Shown piece by piece: positions 1 to 7,139 of a stretch of DNA of 23,239 bases; position 1 is the stretch's first letter; each line of letters begins with the position of its first letter. Source of the DNA: Deltaproteobacteria bacterium. GTDB lineage: Bacteria > Desulfobacterota > Desulfobacteria > Desulfobacterales > SURF-7. The notes beneath the pieces were generated by a model. It did no database searches and had not been told where the DNA came from. It saw nothing but the letters and a program-made list of their open reading frames with translations. The stretch is from NCBI GenBank assembly GCA_019307665.1, contig JAFDJC010000017.1, positions 1-23,239 on the forward strand, given 5' to 3'. The translations under genes were made by a program, and so were the position numbers.

Positions 1-156
1 CGTAAATCTTGCTTCCGGTGTTTCACTATCTGGCCAGGGGAGGTTAACCTCATTCAAATCGTCGCAGCCAATACTTATGATTCCGGCGCAAAAAAGAATG
101 GATAGGAATATATACTTATGTAAGCGCAAAAAAGTATATAACCATCTGTTACGCAT
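1..156 (-). CDS. N-terminus of a putative lipoprotein (partial, runs off left edge)
   Basis: This is the first 52 codons of a minus-strand gene that continues past the left edge. The protein starts MRNRWLYTF, with a basic N-terminus, a hydrophobic stretch at about residues 15-30 (YIFLSILFCAGIISIG), then Cys31 followed by Asp-Asp. This reads as a type II (lipoprotein) signal peptide with cleavage before Cys31. The residue at -3 is Ser rather than the usual Leu/Val/Ile, so the lipobox is imperfect. An Asp at +2 would suggest inner-membrane retention by the enterobacterial rule, which may not hold here. A weak AGG lies 4 bases upstream of the ATG. The visible mature part is polar and acidic and gives no family. 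It is divergent from the MFS transporter gene, with 143 bp between the two starts. Confidence 0.6.
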   Translation of the reverse strand, partial: MRNRWLYTFLRLHKYIFLSILFCAGIISIGCDDLNEVNLPWPDSETPEARFT

Positions 157-221
157 AAAACCTACACCGCCTTTCCAATTAATTTATTTGAATATAATCA
201 AACCATAATTTGTAGCTCAAG

Positions 222-278
222 GCAACAATAATAACAAATGACGTAATATGGTGAATGGAACAAATTGATTATTGTTGC
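222..278. promoter_or_regulatory. 11-bp inverted repeat in the leader of the MFS gene
   Basis: GCAACAATAAT (222-232) is perfectly repeated in inverse orientation as ATTATTGTTGC (268-278), separated by 35 bp. It ends 21 bp before the MFS start and lies between two divergent genes. It could be a regulator binding site with two half-sites or a leader RNA hairpin; the sequence alone does not decide. Confidence 0.4.
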
Positions 279-299
279 GACAAGTGATAAAAAAAACAT

Positions 300-1457
300 A
301 TGAAAAAGGAAGGGAAAAATTCTGCGAAAACAATACTAAGTCTCCAATATTTCATATATTTTGGTGTGTTAGGTGTTTATCTCCCGTATTTCAACCTGTA
401 TTGCTATCATCTTGGTTTTAGCGGATTTGAGATTGGAATACTTTCATCTATAAAAACAGTTACTATCGCGACGTTTCCCCTGATGTGGAGCGTTATTGCC
501 GACAGGTTTCAGATCAGGCGGCTCATATATATCTTATGTAATGTTATCAGCACGGCAGTATGGGCGTTCTATTTCATAACAGTTGATTTCCGACTGATGC
601 TGGTAGTCGGTATTGTCTATGGCATTTTTCATGCGCCACTTATATCATTTCTTGAAGCCTTTGCCATGGATGTTTTAGGAAAAGAAAAGAAAAAATACGG
701 GCATATCAGGGTGTGGGGGTCAATAAACTTCATTATTATAGTGATGGCGGCAGGATGGCTCATTGATTTATTTTCAGTAAGGATAATACTGTTTCTGATT
801 TTTGTCGGATCATTACTTTTGGCGCTTTTGTCGGTTAAAGTTCCTAAAGCCGTCATAAAAGAAAAAAGTTCTTTTAAAGAAGGACTTAGAATTTTTTCAG
901 AAAAGCGACTTGTTGTTTTTTTGATCAGTGCTTTTCTTATGCTTGTCAGCCATGGCGCTTACTATGGTTTTTTTTCGATTCACCTTGAAAGGCTTGGTTT
1001 TGGTAACGCCTTCATCGGTTTTGCCTGGGCCCTGGCTTCTATTTCAGAAATCCTTGTAATGATCAAATCAGACTCAATATTCAGGCGGTTCAGCATCGGT
1101 AAAGTGCTGGCCTTTTCATTTGCCGTGGCAGCTGTCAGGTGGTTTTTATTGGCTTTTGCTGAAACGCGGTTTGCCATACTGCTTTTGCAACTACTGCACG
1201 CGGCAACGTATGGCTCATTTCATATTGCCAGTGTTTTATACATCGATCGGCTCATGCCTGGAAAAGCCAAGACATTCGGACAGGCGGTAAACAATTCGGT
1301 AACGTATGGACTGGGAATATCGGTGGGCTTTCTTGTAACCGGTTACTTTTTTGAAAAAATCGGCTCTCCGGGCCTATTTGTTATAAGCGGATTTGCCGCT
1401 TTTTTTGCCTGGCTATTATTCATTTTGTTCTCGCAAAGACTCCGGCGGGCCCGGTAA
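300..1457 (+). CDS. MFS transporter, HcaT/MFS_1-like family
   Basis: A 385-residue polytopic inner-membrane protein with about eleven or twelve hydrophobic segments, the usual size for a 12-helix major facilitator. The N-terminal region (SLQYFIYFGVLGVYLPYFNL, then HLGFSGFEIGILSS) resembles the HcaT/NupG/LacY-like MFS_1 group, whose members are proton symporters for aromatic acids, nucleosides or sugars. The motif-A-like loop between helices 2 and 3 reads SVIADRFQIRR. A second basic patch (KEKKKYGHIRVWGS) precedes helix 5, as is typical of this group. The substrate cannot be read from sequence. There is no good Shine-Dalgarno, only an A-rich stretch before the ATG. It appears monocistronic and ends 13 bp from the convergent rseC-like gene. 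Confidence 0.85.
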   Translation: MKKEGKNSAKTILSLQYFIYFGVLGVYLPYFNLYCYHLGFSGFEIGILSSIKTVTIATFPLMWSVIADRFQIRRLIYILCNVISTAVWAFYFITVDFRLMLVVGIVYGIFHAPLISFLEAFAMDVLGKEKKKYGHIRVWGSINFIIIVMAAGWLIDLFSVRIILFLIFVGSLLLALLSVKVPKAVIKEKSSFKEGLRIFSEKRLVVFLISAFLMLVSHGAYYGFFSIHLERLGFGNAFIGFAWALASISEILVMIKSDSIFRRFSIGKVLAFSFAVAAVRWFLLAFAETRFAILLLQLLHAATYGSFHIASVLYIDRLMPGKAKTFGQAVNNSVTYGLGISVGFLVTGYFFEKIGSPGLFVISGFAAFFAWLLFILFSQRLRRAR

Positions 1458-1470
1458 AAAAACAGCGATA

Positions 1471-1923
1471 CTATCCGCCAACCTGCTTTTTTATTCGGAT
1501 GATTTCCGGCCTGTAGTCTTTTTTTTCAGCAAGCTTGTTCCCTTTTATCTTGACAAACAAAATAGAAACAAAGAAGCATAAAAATCCGATTATTGCGGAA
1601 AAGCCAGATGGGCCGAAGCCGAAATGAGGGGCGCTCTCCTGACCGACGATTGCGCCGGCAAGCATGCATAGAACGGGAAAGACATATAGAAGAAAAGTGG
1701 CTTTTAATAAAGATGATGATTTAAAACTAAGAACGACCCGGTCACCCTTTTTTGCCCCTGCGGTATTGACGGATTCAACTTCCATATCATTGCTTCCGCC
1801 CATGGTGTTACAGGAGCTTCTTGAGGCACAGGATTCACAGGCCGCTGATTTTTTTGTTTTTACCCAGGCGGTTGTTGTGTCTCCAAGTTTTATGACTACG
1901 CCTTCTTCGGTCGCCAAGGTCAC
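1471..1923 (-). CDS. rseC: RseC/SoxR-reducing-system family membrane protein
   Basis: A small membrane protein of 150 residues from the GTG at 1923. That GTG overlaps the TGA of the upstream fusion gene (GTGA), which favours translational coupling. TTG at 1917 and ATG at 1962 are alternatives. The N-terminal domain starts ATEEGVVIKLGDTTTAWV and carries three cysteines (about 29, 32, 38; C-x2-C-x5-C), the RseC pattern. Two membrane helices follow at about 72-94 and 106-126, then a basic cytoplasmic tail. RseC proteins are genetically linked to Rnf/Rsx electron-transfer complexes and to SoxR reduction in enterobacteria. Here the link is to an RnfB-type gene, so a role in assembling or maturing that membrane redox protein is likely but inferred. 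It is the last gene of the leftward cluster. Confidence 0.8.
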   Translation of the reverse strand: MTLATEEGVVIKLGDTTTAWVKTKKSAACESCASRSSCNTMGGSNDMEVESVNTAGAKKGDRVVLSFKSSSLLKATFLLYVFPVLCMLAGAIVGQESAPHFGFGPSGFSAIIGFLCFFVSILFVKIKGNKLAEKKDYRPEIIRIKKQVGG

Positions 1924-3947
1924 ACCTGTTTTCCGTAGCAGATAAGCCCGCACTGCAGACATCTTCCCGCTTCAGCTCTGGCCACGGTTTCTGAAAACCC
2001 CTTCTCAAGCTCCTCATTTTCTACCGCGCTAAGCGGCATAATATTGCGGCTGACAGGACCCACATTTACAAGGCTGTCAACATCCTGAATAACCGATTGT
2101 GGTGTGAGGATATTGTCAGGTGTTATAAATTCAATGTCGTACATGATTTGATGCATAGAGGCTGCCCCACGCCTTCCCGAGCCTATCGCTTTTATTGCAG
2201 CACTCATATCGGTCAGCGCATCTCCATCCGACAAGAGGCCGGTCTCTTTTGAAAAAGCCGGTTGCTTATAAGGTGTGACGGCTTCCCAGGATACGGACCC
2301 TTCAGGTGGTTCGTCTGACGCAGCTTCTTCAGGAACCGGTTTATTAAAAACAAGCTCGGGAAATCGTCCTGATGCCAAATAGAGCGTGTTCGCGGGTATA
2401 ACCGTTTTTGAACCAGAAGCAAGATCGGTAAATTCAAGCCATGAAAGGGCCGGTCCCGTGCCCATTAAACGGGTGATGCCGGACAGGTATACAATATCGA
2501 CACCCTCATTTTGAAGCAACTTAACACCCTCTTCACTGAAAGGGGTCTCTTGTTCCGGCTCGCGCAAAAGTACCGTTACTCTTTCGGCGCCGGCCTCTTT
2601 ACATATTTTTGCAGCATTGGCTGCAAGTTCACCACCGCCGGCAATGACAACATGCGGGCCGAATGACAAACCGTTTTTGTCTTCAGGCTTTGCCTTTATA
2701 AGATCAATCAGGAGAAATGTTCCGGGTACAGGCTGTTCAATTTTTGAAACTGAACCACGTGACATTCTGTTGTCCCACCCGCCTGATGCAAGAAAAACAG
2801 TTTCAAACCCTTCTTCCAAAAGACTGTCGATTGTAAAATCCCTGCCCATTACTTTTTCTGTTTGGACGGCAACTCCTGTTTTAAGTATGCCTTCAATATC
2901 CCAGTCAAGAATATTAAGGGGCAGCCTGTTCTTTGCAATGGCGGTTCTTAAGAGTCCTCCGAGCTTTGGTGTTGCTTCAAAAATTGTTGGAGCATGGCCA
3001 AGGCGTGCTGAAAAAAAAGCGGCTGAAAGGCCCTCAACACCGCCACCGATAACAGCAACTTTGCGGCCTGTTTCAGGTGCCTTAAACGGTAGAATCCTTT
3101 CTTTACAATTTTTTTCAAAATCAGCGGCAAAACGTTTTAATGCATTGATAGCAACCGGTTCGTCAATATACTTGCGCCTGCAGTCTGTTTCACACGGGCG
3201 GGGGCAGATTCTTCCGATAACCGTTGGAAACGGGTTTCTTTCCTTTATAACCTGAACCGAACGATAATAATCGCCGAGGCAGATCTGCTTGATATATTCC
3301 TGGATATCGATGCCGGCAGGGCATGTGCGTTGACACGGTGTGGTGCAGTCATCAGTTGTATATTCGTGAAGGATACGTCTTGTTACAGAGGAAAGTTTTA
3401 TAATGTTTTTAGGGCAAACCTTTTCGCATGTTCCGCAGCCTGTACACAGTTCTTCATCCACAACCGGCAGGTTGTCTTCGCCCATTGTGATAGCCCCGAA
3501 AGGACAGGCTTTTGCGCATGTGCCGAGACCGAGACATCCGATATTACACACCTTCATACCTCCGCTGAGGAGCATGGCAGCCCGGCAGTCGGCGATACCG
3601 TCGTATCTGTATTTTATATCCGCATCTTTTGTACCATAATTACAGTCAGGCAGGGCAATATCAGGTTCTTTGGCTTCAATCGAAACACCCATAATGCCGG
3701 CAATAACATCGGCAAGTTCGGCCGGGGCAACAACACATGAATTTGGAGCGGCAGTTCCTGCAACAATCGCCTCTGCATTAGCACTGCACCCCGGCAATCC
3801 GCATCCACCACAGTTTGCACCCGGTAAAGCATCATCAATGGCGAGCACTTTAGGGTCAACATAAACATAAAAAATTTTAGACGCAGCAGCCAGAAGAATG
3901 CCGAGAATGATTCCGAGAGCACCCATAGTGTAAATAGCACTTAACAT
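1920..3947 (-). CDS. rnfB: RnfB-type ferredoxin fused to GltD-type FAD/NAD(P)H oxidoreductase
   Basis: A 675-residue fusion. Residues 4-28 form an N-terminal membrane anchor. The RnfB-type [4Fe-4S] domain has C46-x2-C49-x4-C54-x16-C71. A double [4Fe-4S] ferredoxin follows (C134, C138, C144, C148, then C168, C171, C174, C178). From about residue 200 it becomes GltD/NfnB/DPYD-like: cysteines 201, 205, 209 and 248, 252, 256 (RICPRPCETDC), a FAD-binding GGGVEG at 301-306, a second dinucleotide motif GGGELA at 437-442, the FAD-contacting GDA near 575-577, and the family's closing RCLQCGLIC at 662-670. Rnf B subunits alone are far shorter. Inference: a membrane-anchored protein passing electrons between NAD(P)H and ferredoxin or a quinone-side partner. 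It lies downstream of NuoE/NuoF-like genes and overlaps rseC. No other rnf genes are present in the window. Confidence 0.88.
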   Translation of the reverse strand: MLSAIYTMGALGIILGILLAAASKIFYVYVDPKVLAIDDALPGANCGGCGLPGCSANAEAIVAGTAAPNSCVVAPAELADVIAGIMGVSIEAKEPDIALPDCNYGTKDADIKYRYDGIADCRAAMLLSGGMKVCNIGCLGLGTCAKACPFGAITMGEDNLPVVDEELCTGCGTCEKVCPKNIIKLSSVTRRILHEYTTDDCTTPCQRTCPAGIDIQEYIKQICLGDYYRSVQVIKERNPFPTVIGRICPRPCETDCRRKYIDEPVAINALKRFAADFEKNCKERILPFKAPETGRKVAVIGGGVEGLSAAFFSARLGHAPTIFEATPKLGGLLRTAIAKNRLPLNILDWDIEGILKTGVAVQTEKVMGRDFTIDSLLEEGFETVFLASGGWDNRMSRGSVSKIEQPVPGTFLLIDLIKAKPEDKNGLSFGPHVVIAGGGELAANAAKICKEAGAERVTVLLREPEQETPFSEEGVKLLQNEGVDIVYLSGITRLMGTGPALSWLEFTDLASGSKTVIPANTLYLASGRFPELVFNKPVPEEAASDEPPEGSVSWEAVTPYKQPAFSKETGLLSDGDALTDMSAAIKAIGSGRRGAASMHQIMYDIEFITPDNILTPQSVIQDVDSLVNVGPVSRNIMPLSAVENEELEKGFSETVARAEAGRCLQCGLICYGKQV

Positions 3948-3976
3948 AATAATAAAACTCCCCTGAAACTACACGA

Positions 3977-4114
3977 GACCTTTGAATAACGCACCTTTTT
4001 GCTCAATATCTTCGTCATGCTCAAATTTTAATCCTCAAAATCCTCAATGTATTCCTCCGGTTAAAATTTTCGCTTTCCTTGATCTTGAACAAAAATTGAT
4101 ATTTTTCAAAGGCC
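3977..4114. repeat. 138-bp imperfect palindromic intergenic element
   Basis: Between the nuoF-like gene and the RnfB fusion lies a long inverted repeat with arms of about 55 nt (3977-4031 and 4061-4114). Matching blocks include GACCTTTGAA at the left end against GGCCTTTGAA (reverse complement of the right end), TTTTGCTCAATATC against TTTTGTTCAAGATC, and an identical AAATTTTAA at the inner ends. The central part contains a perfect 9-bp tandem repeat (AATCCTCAA at 4030-4038 and 4039-4047). There is no ORF. The structure fits a MITE or a REP/BIME-type mobile palindrome; it would fold into a strong hairpin in the leftward transcript. Confidence 0.7.
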
Positions 4115-4128
4115 CCTACCCCATATAA

Positions 4129-5916
4129 TTATAAAATAGCACCAAATTTGCATGTGCCATAGCAGTTCAGGCACTTGATACACTTTTCCCTATCAATCCT
4201 TGCAACTTCTTTTTTCTGCCAGGTGATAGCCTCAGCCGGGCAGGCTTTGAAGCACAAACCGCATTTTTTACACAAATCAGGATCGATTTCAAACTTTAAA
4301 AGCGCCACACATCGTCTTGCCGGGCATTTTTTATCGTATATATGGGCATTATATTCATCCCTGAAATACCGGAGGGTGGAAAGGACCGGATTTGGCGCTG
4401 TCTGGCCTAAACCGCAAAGTGCTGATTCTTTAATTATGGCTGAAAGCGACTCAAGAGCTTCAATGTCGCCTTTCTCTCCTTTTCCGGCGCAGATTTTTTC
4501 AAGTATTTCAAGAAGGCGACGCGTTCCTTCCCTGCAGGGCGTGCACTTTCCGCAGGATTCATCCTGAATAAAATCTATGAAAAACCGGGCCATGTCTACC
4601 ATACATGTGGCTTCGTCCATGACAATTGCGCCACCGGAACCCATTATTGCCCCGACCTTGGCAATTTCTTCATAATCCACCGGCGTGTCCAGATGCTGCT
4701 CAGGAACACATCCGCCCGAAGGGCCGCCAAGTTGTACGGCCTTGAATTTTTTCTTTTTAGGTATTCCCCCGCCGATATCATAAATTATCGTTCTAAGAGA
4801 AGTGCCCATGGGAACTTCGACAAGTCCGATATTGTTTACATCACCAGACAGGGCAAACACTTTTGTTCCCTTACTTTTTTCTGTTCCAAGGCTTGCATAC
4901 CATTCACCGCCATGCATAATAATCTGGGATATATTGGCAAGGGTTTCAACATTGTTTAGGATTGTCGGCATGTTCCAAAGCCCTTTGTGAGCCGGAAACG
5001 GCGGCCTTGGCCTCGGCATGCCGCGTTTTCCCTCGATAGACCTCATCAGGGCGGTCTCTTCTCCGCACACAAAAGCGCCGGCCCCCTGGTAGATCTCTAT
5101 TTCAAAGTCAAAACCGGAGCCAAGTATATCCTTTCCTAAAAGACCATATTCAGAGGCCTGTTTAATTGCAATTTCAAGCCGCCTCACTGCAAGGGGATAT
5201 TCGGTTCTGCAATATATAATACCCTGACCGGCGTTTATTGCTTTTGCCGCGATGATCATTCCTTCAAGAACCGCATGCGGATCAGCCTCAAGTATACTTC
5301 TGTCCATGAAGGCACCGGGGTCTCCCTCGTCTGCATTGCACAGAACATATTTGGTTTTACCCGGGTTGTTCATGGCAAATTTCCATTTCAGGCCTGTTGG
5401 AAAGCCTGCTCCGCCCCTGCCCCTAAGACCGGAAATAGTAATTTGCTCGACAATTTGCTCCGAAGTCATTTCTTTTAAAGCTTTTGCTGTACCAAAGTAA
5501 CCATCCCTGGCTATATATTCATCTATAACTTCGGGATCTATCATGCCCTTGTTGCGCATTACACGAAATACCTGGTGTGAAAAAAATGGTATCTCGTTCA
5601 TATTTGGAATGGAGTCTTTTGATGCGGGCTCAACATAAAAAAGTTTTTTAACAGGCCGGCCTTTAAGAAAATGCTCTTCCACAAGATGGGGAATATCTTT
5701 TGGGTTAAGCTTTTGATAAAAGATGCCTTCGGGCTGAACAAGCAATACGGGACCGACCGCACAAAAGCCATTACAGCCGGTTTCAACTATCTGTATTTCT
5801 TGTAAAAGATTGTGCTTTCCAAGCTCTTTTTCAAGCGCTTCGCGAACAGCTTCAGCGCCCATTGAGTGACATCCGGTACCGCCGCATAGCAGGAGATGAG
5901 TTCGGGTTTTATTCAT
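4129..5916 (-). CDS. nuoF: NuoF/HndC-like NADH-binding FMN iron-sulfur subunit
   Basis: A 595-residue cytoplasmic flavoprotein. The N-terminal thioredoxin-like [2Fe-2S] domain has C11, C16, C48 and C52. The NADH/FMN-binding NuoF core includes GRGGAGFPTGLKWKF (166-180) and GAGAFVCGEETALMRSIEG (278-296). The N3-type [4Fe-4S] ligands are C455, C458, C461 and C501. C-terminal double ferredoxin ligands are C549, C552, C555, C559 and C579, C582, C585, C589. This order, longer than complex I NuoF at both ends, is that of HndC and related NAD-linked subunits of bifurcating hydrogenases and formate dehydrogenases. It should take two electrons from NADH through FMN to iron-sulfur clusters. The start overlaps the end of the nuoE-like gene by 8 bp. 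No hydrogenase subunit is in the window, so the electron partner is probably encoded elsewhere or is the downstream RnfB fusion. Confidence 0.92.
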   Translation of the reverse strand: MNKTRTHLLLCGGTGCHSMGAEAVREALEKELGKHNLLQEIQIVETGCNGFCAVGPVLLVQPEGIFYQKLNPKDIPHLVEEHFLKGRPVKKLFYVEPASKDSIPNMNEIPFFSHQVFRVMRNKGMIDPEVIDEYIARDGYFGTAKALKEMTSEQIVEQITISGLRGRGGAGFPTGLKWKFAMNNPGKTKYVLCNADEGDPGAFMDRSILEADPHAVLEGMIIAAKAINAGQGIIYCRTEYPLAVRRLEIAIKQASEYGLLGKDILGSGFDFEIEIYQGAGAFVCGEETALMRSIEGKRGMPRPRPPFPAHKGLWNMPTILNNVETLANISQIIMHGGEWYASLGTEKSKGTKVFALSGDVNNIGLVEVPMGTSLRTIIYDIGGGIPKKKKFKAVQLGGPSGGCVPEQHLDTPVDYEEIAKVGAIMGSGGAIVMDEATCMVDMARFFIDFIQDESCGKCTPCREGTRRLLEILEKICAGKGEKGDIEALESLSAIIKESALCGLGQTAPNPVLSTLRYFRDEYNAHIYDKKCPARRCVALLKFEIDPDLCKKCGLCFKACPAEAITWQKKEVARIDREKCIKCLNCYGTCKFGAIL

Positions 5917-6403
5917 ATTTATTTATTATTCCAAAGACTTCTTTTGGTAAGAGGTTTCCATGAATGTCCTGGTCAACCACTATAACCGGTGCCAGACCGC
6001 ACGCACCGAGGCATCTGATCGCTTCCATTGAAAAGCGTTTATTTTCAGAGGTTGTTCCTTCCTGAACCTCAAAATCTTTTGAAATACCGTCCATAATCTC
6101 TTTAATGCCCTTAACATAACAGGCGGTCCCAAGACATATTTTAATTGTATGCCGCCCTTTGGGTTCCAGGGAAAAAAGAGAATAGAACGTTACCACCCCG
6201 AAAACCTGGCTTTTGGGCACATTAAGGCCTTGGCTGATATGGATTAACAGTTCCCGTGGAAGATATCCGACAACATCCTGGCACTCTCTTAAGACAGTTA
6301 TTAAAGCGCCTAGTTTATTCCGGCCGGTTTTAATTATAGCGTTGATTTTGTCCCACATTTCATCTGTGATGTCAGGATGGTCAGGATTGCAGACAGTTGT
6401 CAT
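5909..6403 (-). CDS. nuoE: NuoE/HndA-like [2Fe-2S] subunit
   Basis: A 164-residue thioredoxin-like ferredoxin of the 24-kDa NuoE/HndA family. The four cluster ligands are visible as C90-x4-C95 and C131-x3-C135 (ICLGTAC and IRCLGAC). The helical N-terminal part (residues 15-60, including GYLPRELLIHIS and VFGVVTFYSLFSL) is also typical. It partners the NuoF-like subunit and probably carries cluster N1a. I chose the ATG at 6403 because it has GGAG 8 bases upstream; an ATG nine codons further up (6430) gives an atypical MLFFYRRFD extension and lies in AT-rich leader sequence. It is the first gene of the leftward redox cluster, and its stop overlaps the nuoF start (8 bp). Confidence 0.92.
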   Translation of the reverse strand: MTTVCNPDHPDITDEMWDKINAIIKTGRNKLGALITVLRECQDVVGYLPRELLIHISQGLNVPKSQVFGVVTFYSLFSLEPKGRHTIKICLGTACYVKGIKEIMDGISKDFEVQEGTTSENKRFSMEAIRCLGACGLAPVIVVDQDIHGNLLPKEVFGIINKYE

Positions 6404-6449
6404 GTCAAATCTCCGATAAAAAAAAAGCAAAGCAAATTTTTAATCTCAA

Positions 6450-6478
6450 ATAATTTCATAATAATCTGTAAAAGTCAA
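6450..6478 (-). promoter_or_regulatory. Candidate sigma70-type promoter for the nuoEF-rnfB cluster
   Basis: On the minus strand, TTGACT (complement of 6473-6478) is followed after 17 bp by AATTAT (complement of 6450-6455), ending about 46 bp before the nuoE ATG. The -35 matches consensus at 5 of 6 positions and the -10 at 4 of 6. The region is AT-rich, so chance matches are possible. Confidence 0.4.
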
Positions 6479-6524
6479 CGGCTTAGGATTTGATTTTTTG
6501 ATTTCGATTTGAAATCTTTGGACG

Positions 6525-6983
6525 TCAGGAGCCGACCAGTTTGCTGCACTCCTGGAGAAAGGCTTTGTCATTAATCAGTCTGTTTGCAAAAATTCTGTAT
6601 TTTGATGCAATGGATCTTACAGCTAGTTGAAGCACATATGGTCTTATGGGTTTTTCAAGAAGGTGGTTGATTCCGGCGGCAACACACATGTCGATAACGT
6701 CGTCATTACAATATCCGGTGATTATGATCGAATCTTCATAGGCTGTCTGGTATTTTTTTGAAATAGCATCAAGGAATAAAAAGCCGCTTTTGTCTTTAAG
6801 AAAGACATCAACGATAAAAACGGCGATGCCTGCTGAGCGATTCATACAATAAAGAGCTGCTTCTTCATCATCTGAAAAAACAAACACTTCACCCCAGCTA
6901 TAAAATTTGGTAATAATATCTGCCATGGATTCACATACAGCAGGATCATCATCAACAATAATGATATCAAGACCGTTTGACAT
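6525..6983 (-). CDS. Stand-alone response-regulator receiver protein
   Basis: A 152-residue single receiver (REC) domain with no output domain. Visible receiver residues are the acidic pocket D11-D13 (IIIVDDDPA), the phospho-acceptor Asp59 (VFIVDVFLKDKSG), the conserved Thr89 (IIITGY) and Lys111 (LLEKPIRP). The last 30 or so residues form a charged helical tail (FANRLINDKAFLQECSKLVGS). Proteins of this type act as phosphorelay intermediates or by docking on a partner. I chose the ATG at 6983 over one 13 codons upstream because GAGG lies 7 bases before it. No histidine kinase is adjacent; the hybrid kinase at 11313-13388 is the only kinase in the window, and a link is only a possibility. It is divergent from manA. 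Confidence 0.88.
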   Translation of the reverse strand: MSNGLDIIIVDDDPAVCESMADIITKFYSWGEVFVFSDDEEAALYCMNRSAGIAVFIVDVFLKDKSGFLFLDAISKKYQTAYEDSIIITGYCNDDVIDMCVAAGINHLLEKPIRPYVLQLAVRSIASKYRIFANRLINDKAFLQECSKLVGS

Positions 6984-7139
6984 AATTAAACCTCGCAAAA
7001 AGTTTGCCGGTTGTGTCGGCACGGTATTAATAAAGAATGTGTTGCCAGTGAGGATTCATCCAGATACTATTAATTTGCCACAGTCATGAAATTGGGTCAA
7101 CAGTTTTTATTTTTTTATTAATTTTCAGGGGCAGATAAA

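Noticed and set aside
1441..1475. GC-rich palindrome CGGGCCCG near the end of the MFS gene as a bidirectional terminator
   Set aside because: It lies within coding sequence and is followed by an A-run, not a T-run, on the plus strand.
2617..3255. A 212-codon open frame on the plus strand antisense to the RnfB-GltD gene
   Set aside because: The opposite strand encodes clear iron-sulfur and FAD motifs. The antisense product is Ser/Arg/Pro-rich with no domain and no ribosome site.
4129..6403. Reading the NuoE/NuoF-like pair as part of a bifurcating hydrogenase or complete complex I
   Set aside because: No hydrogenase catalytic subunit (HndD type), NuoG or membrane subunits occur in the window; only the two NADH-input subunits are visible.
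6500..6516. GATTTC-N5-GAAATC inverted repeat after the receiver gene
   Set aside because: The stem is only 6 AT-rich base pairs and the following T-run on the relevant strand is too short to call a terminator.
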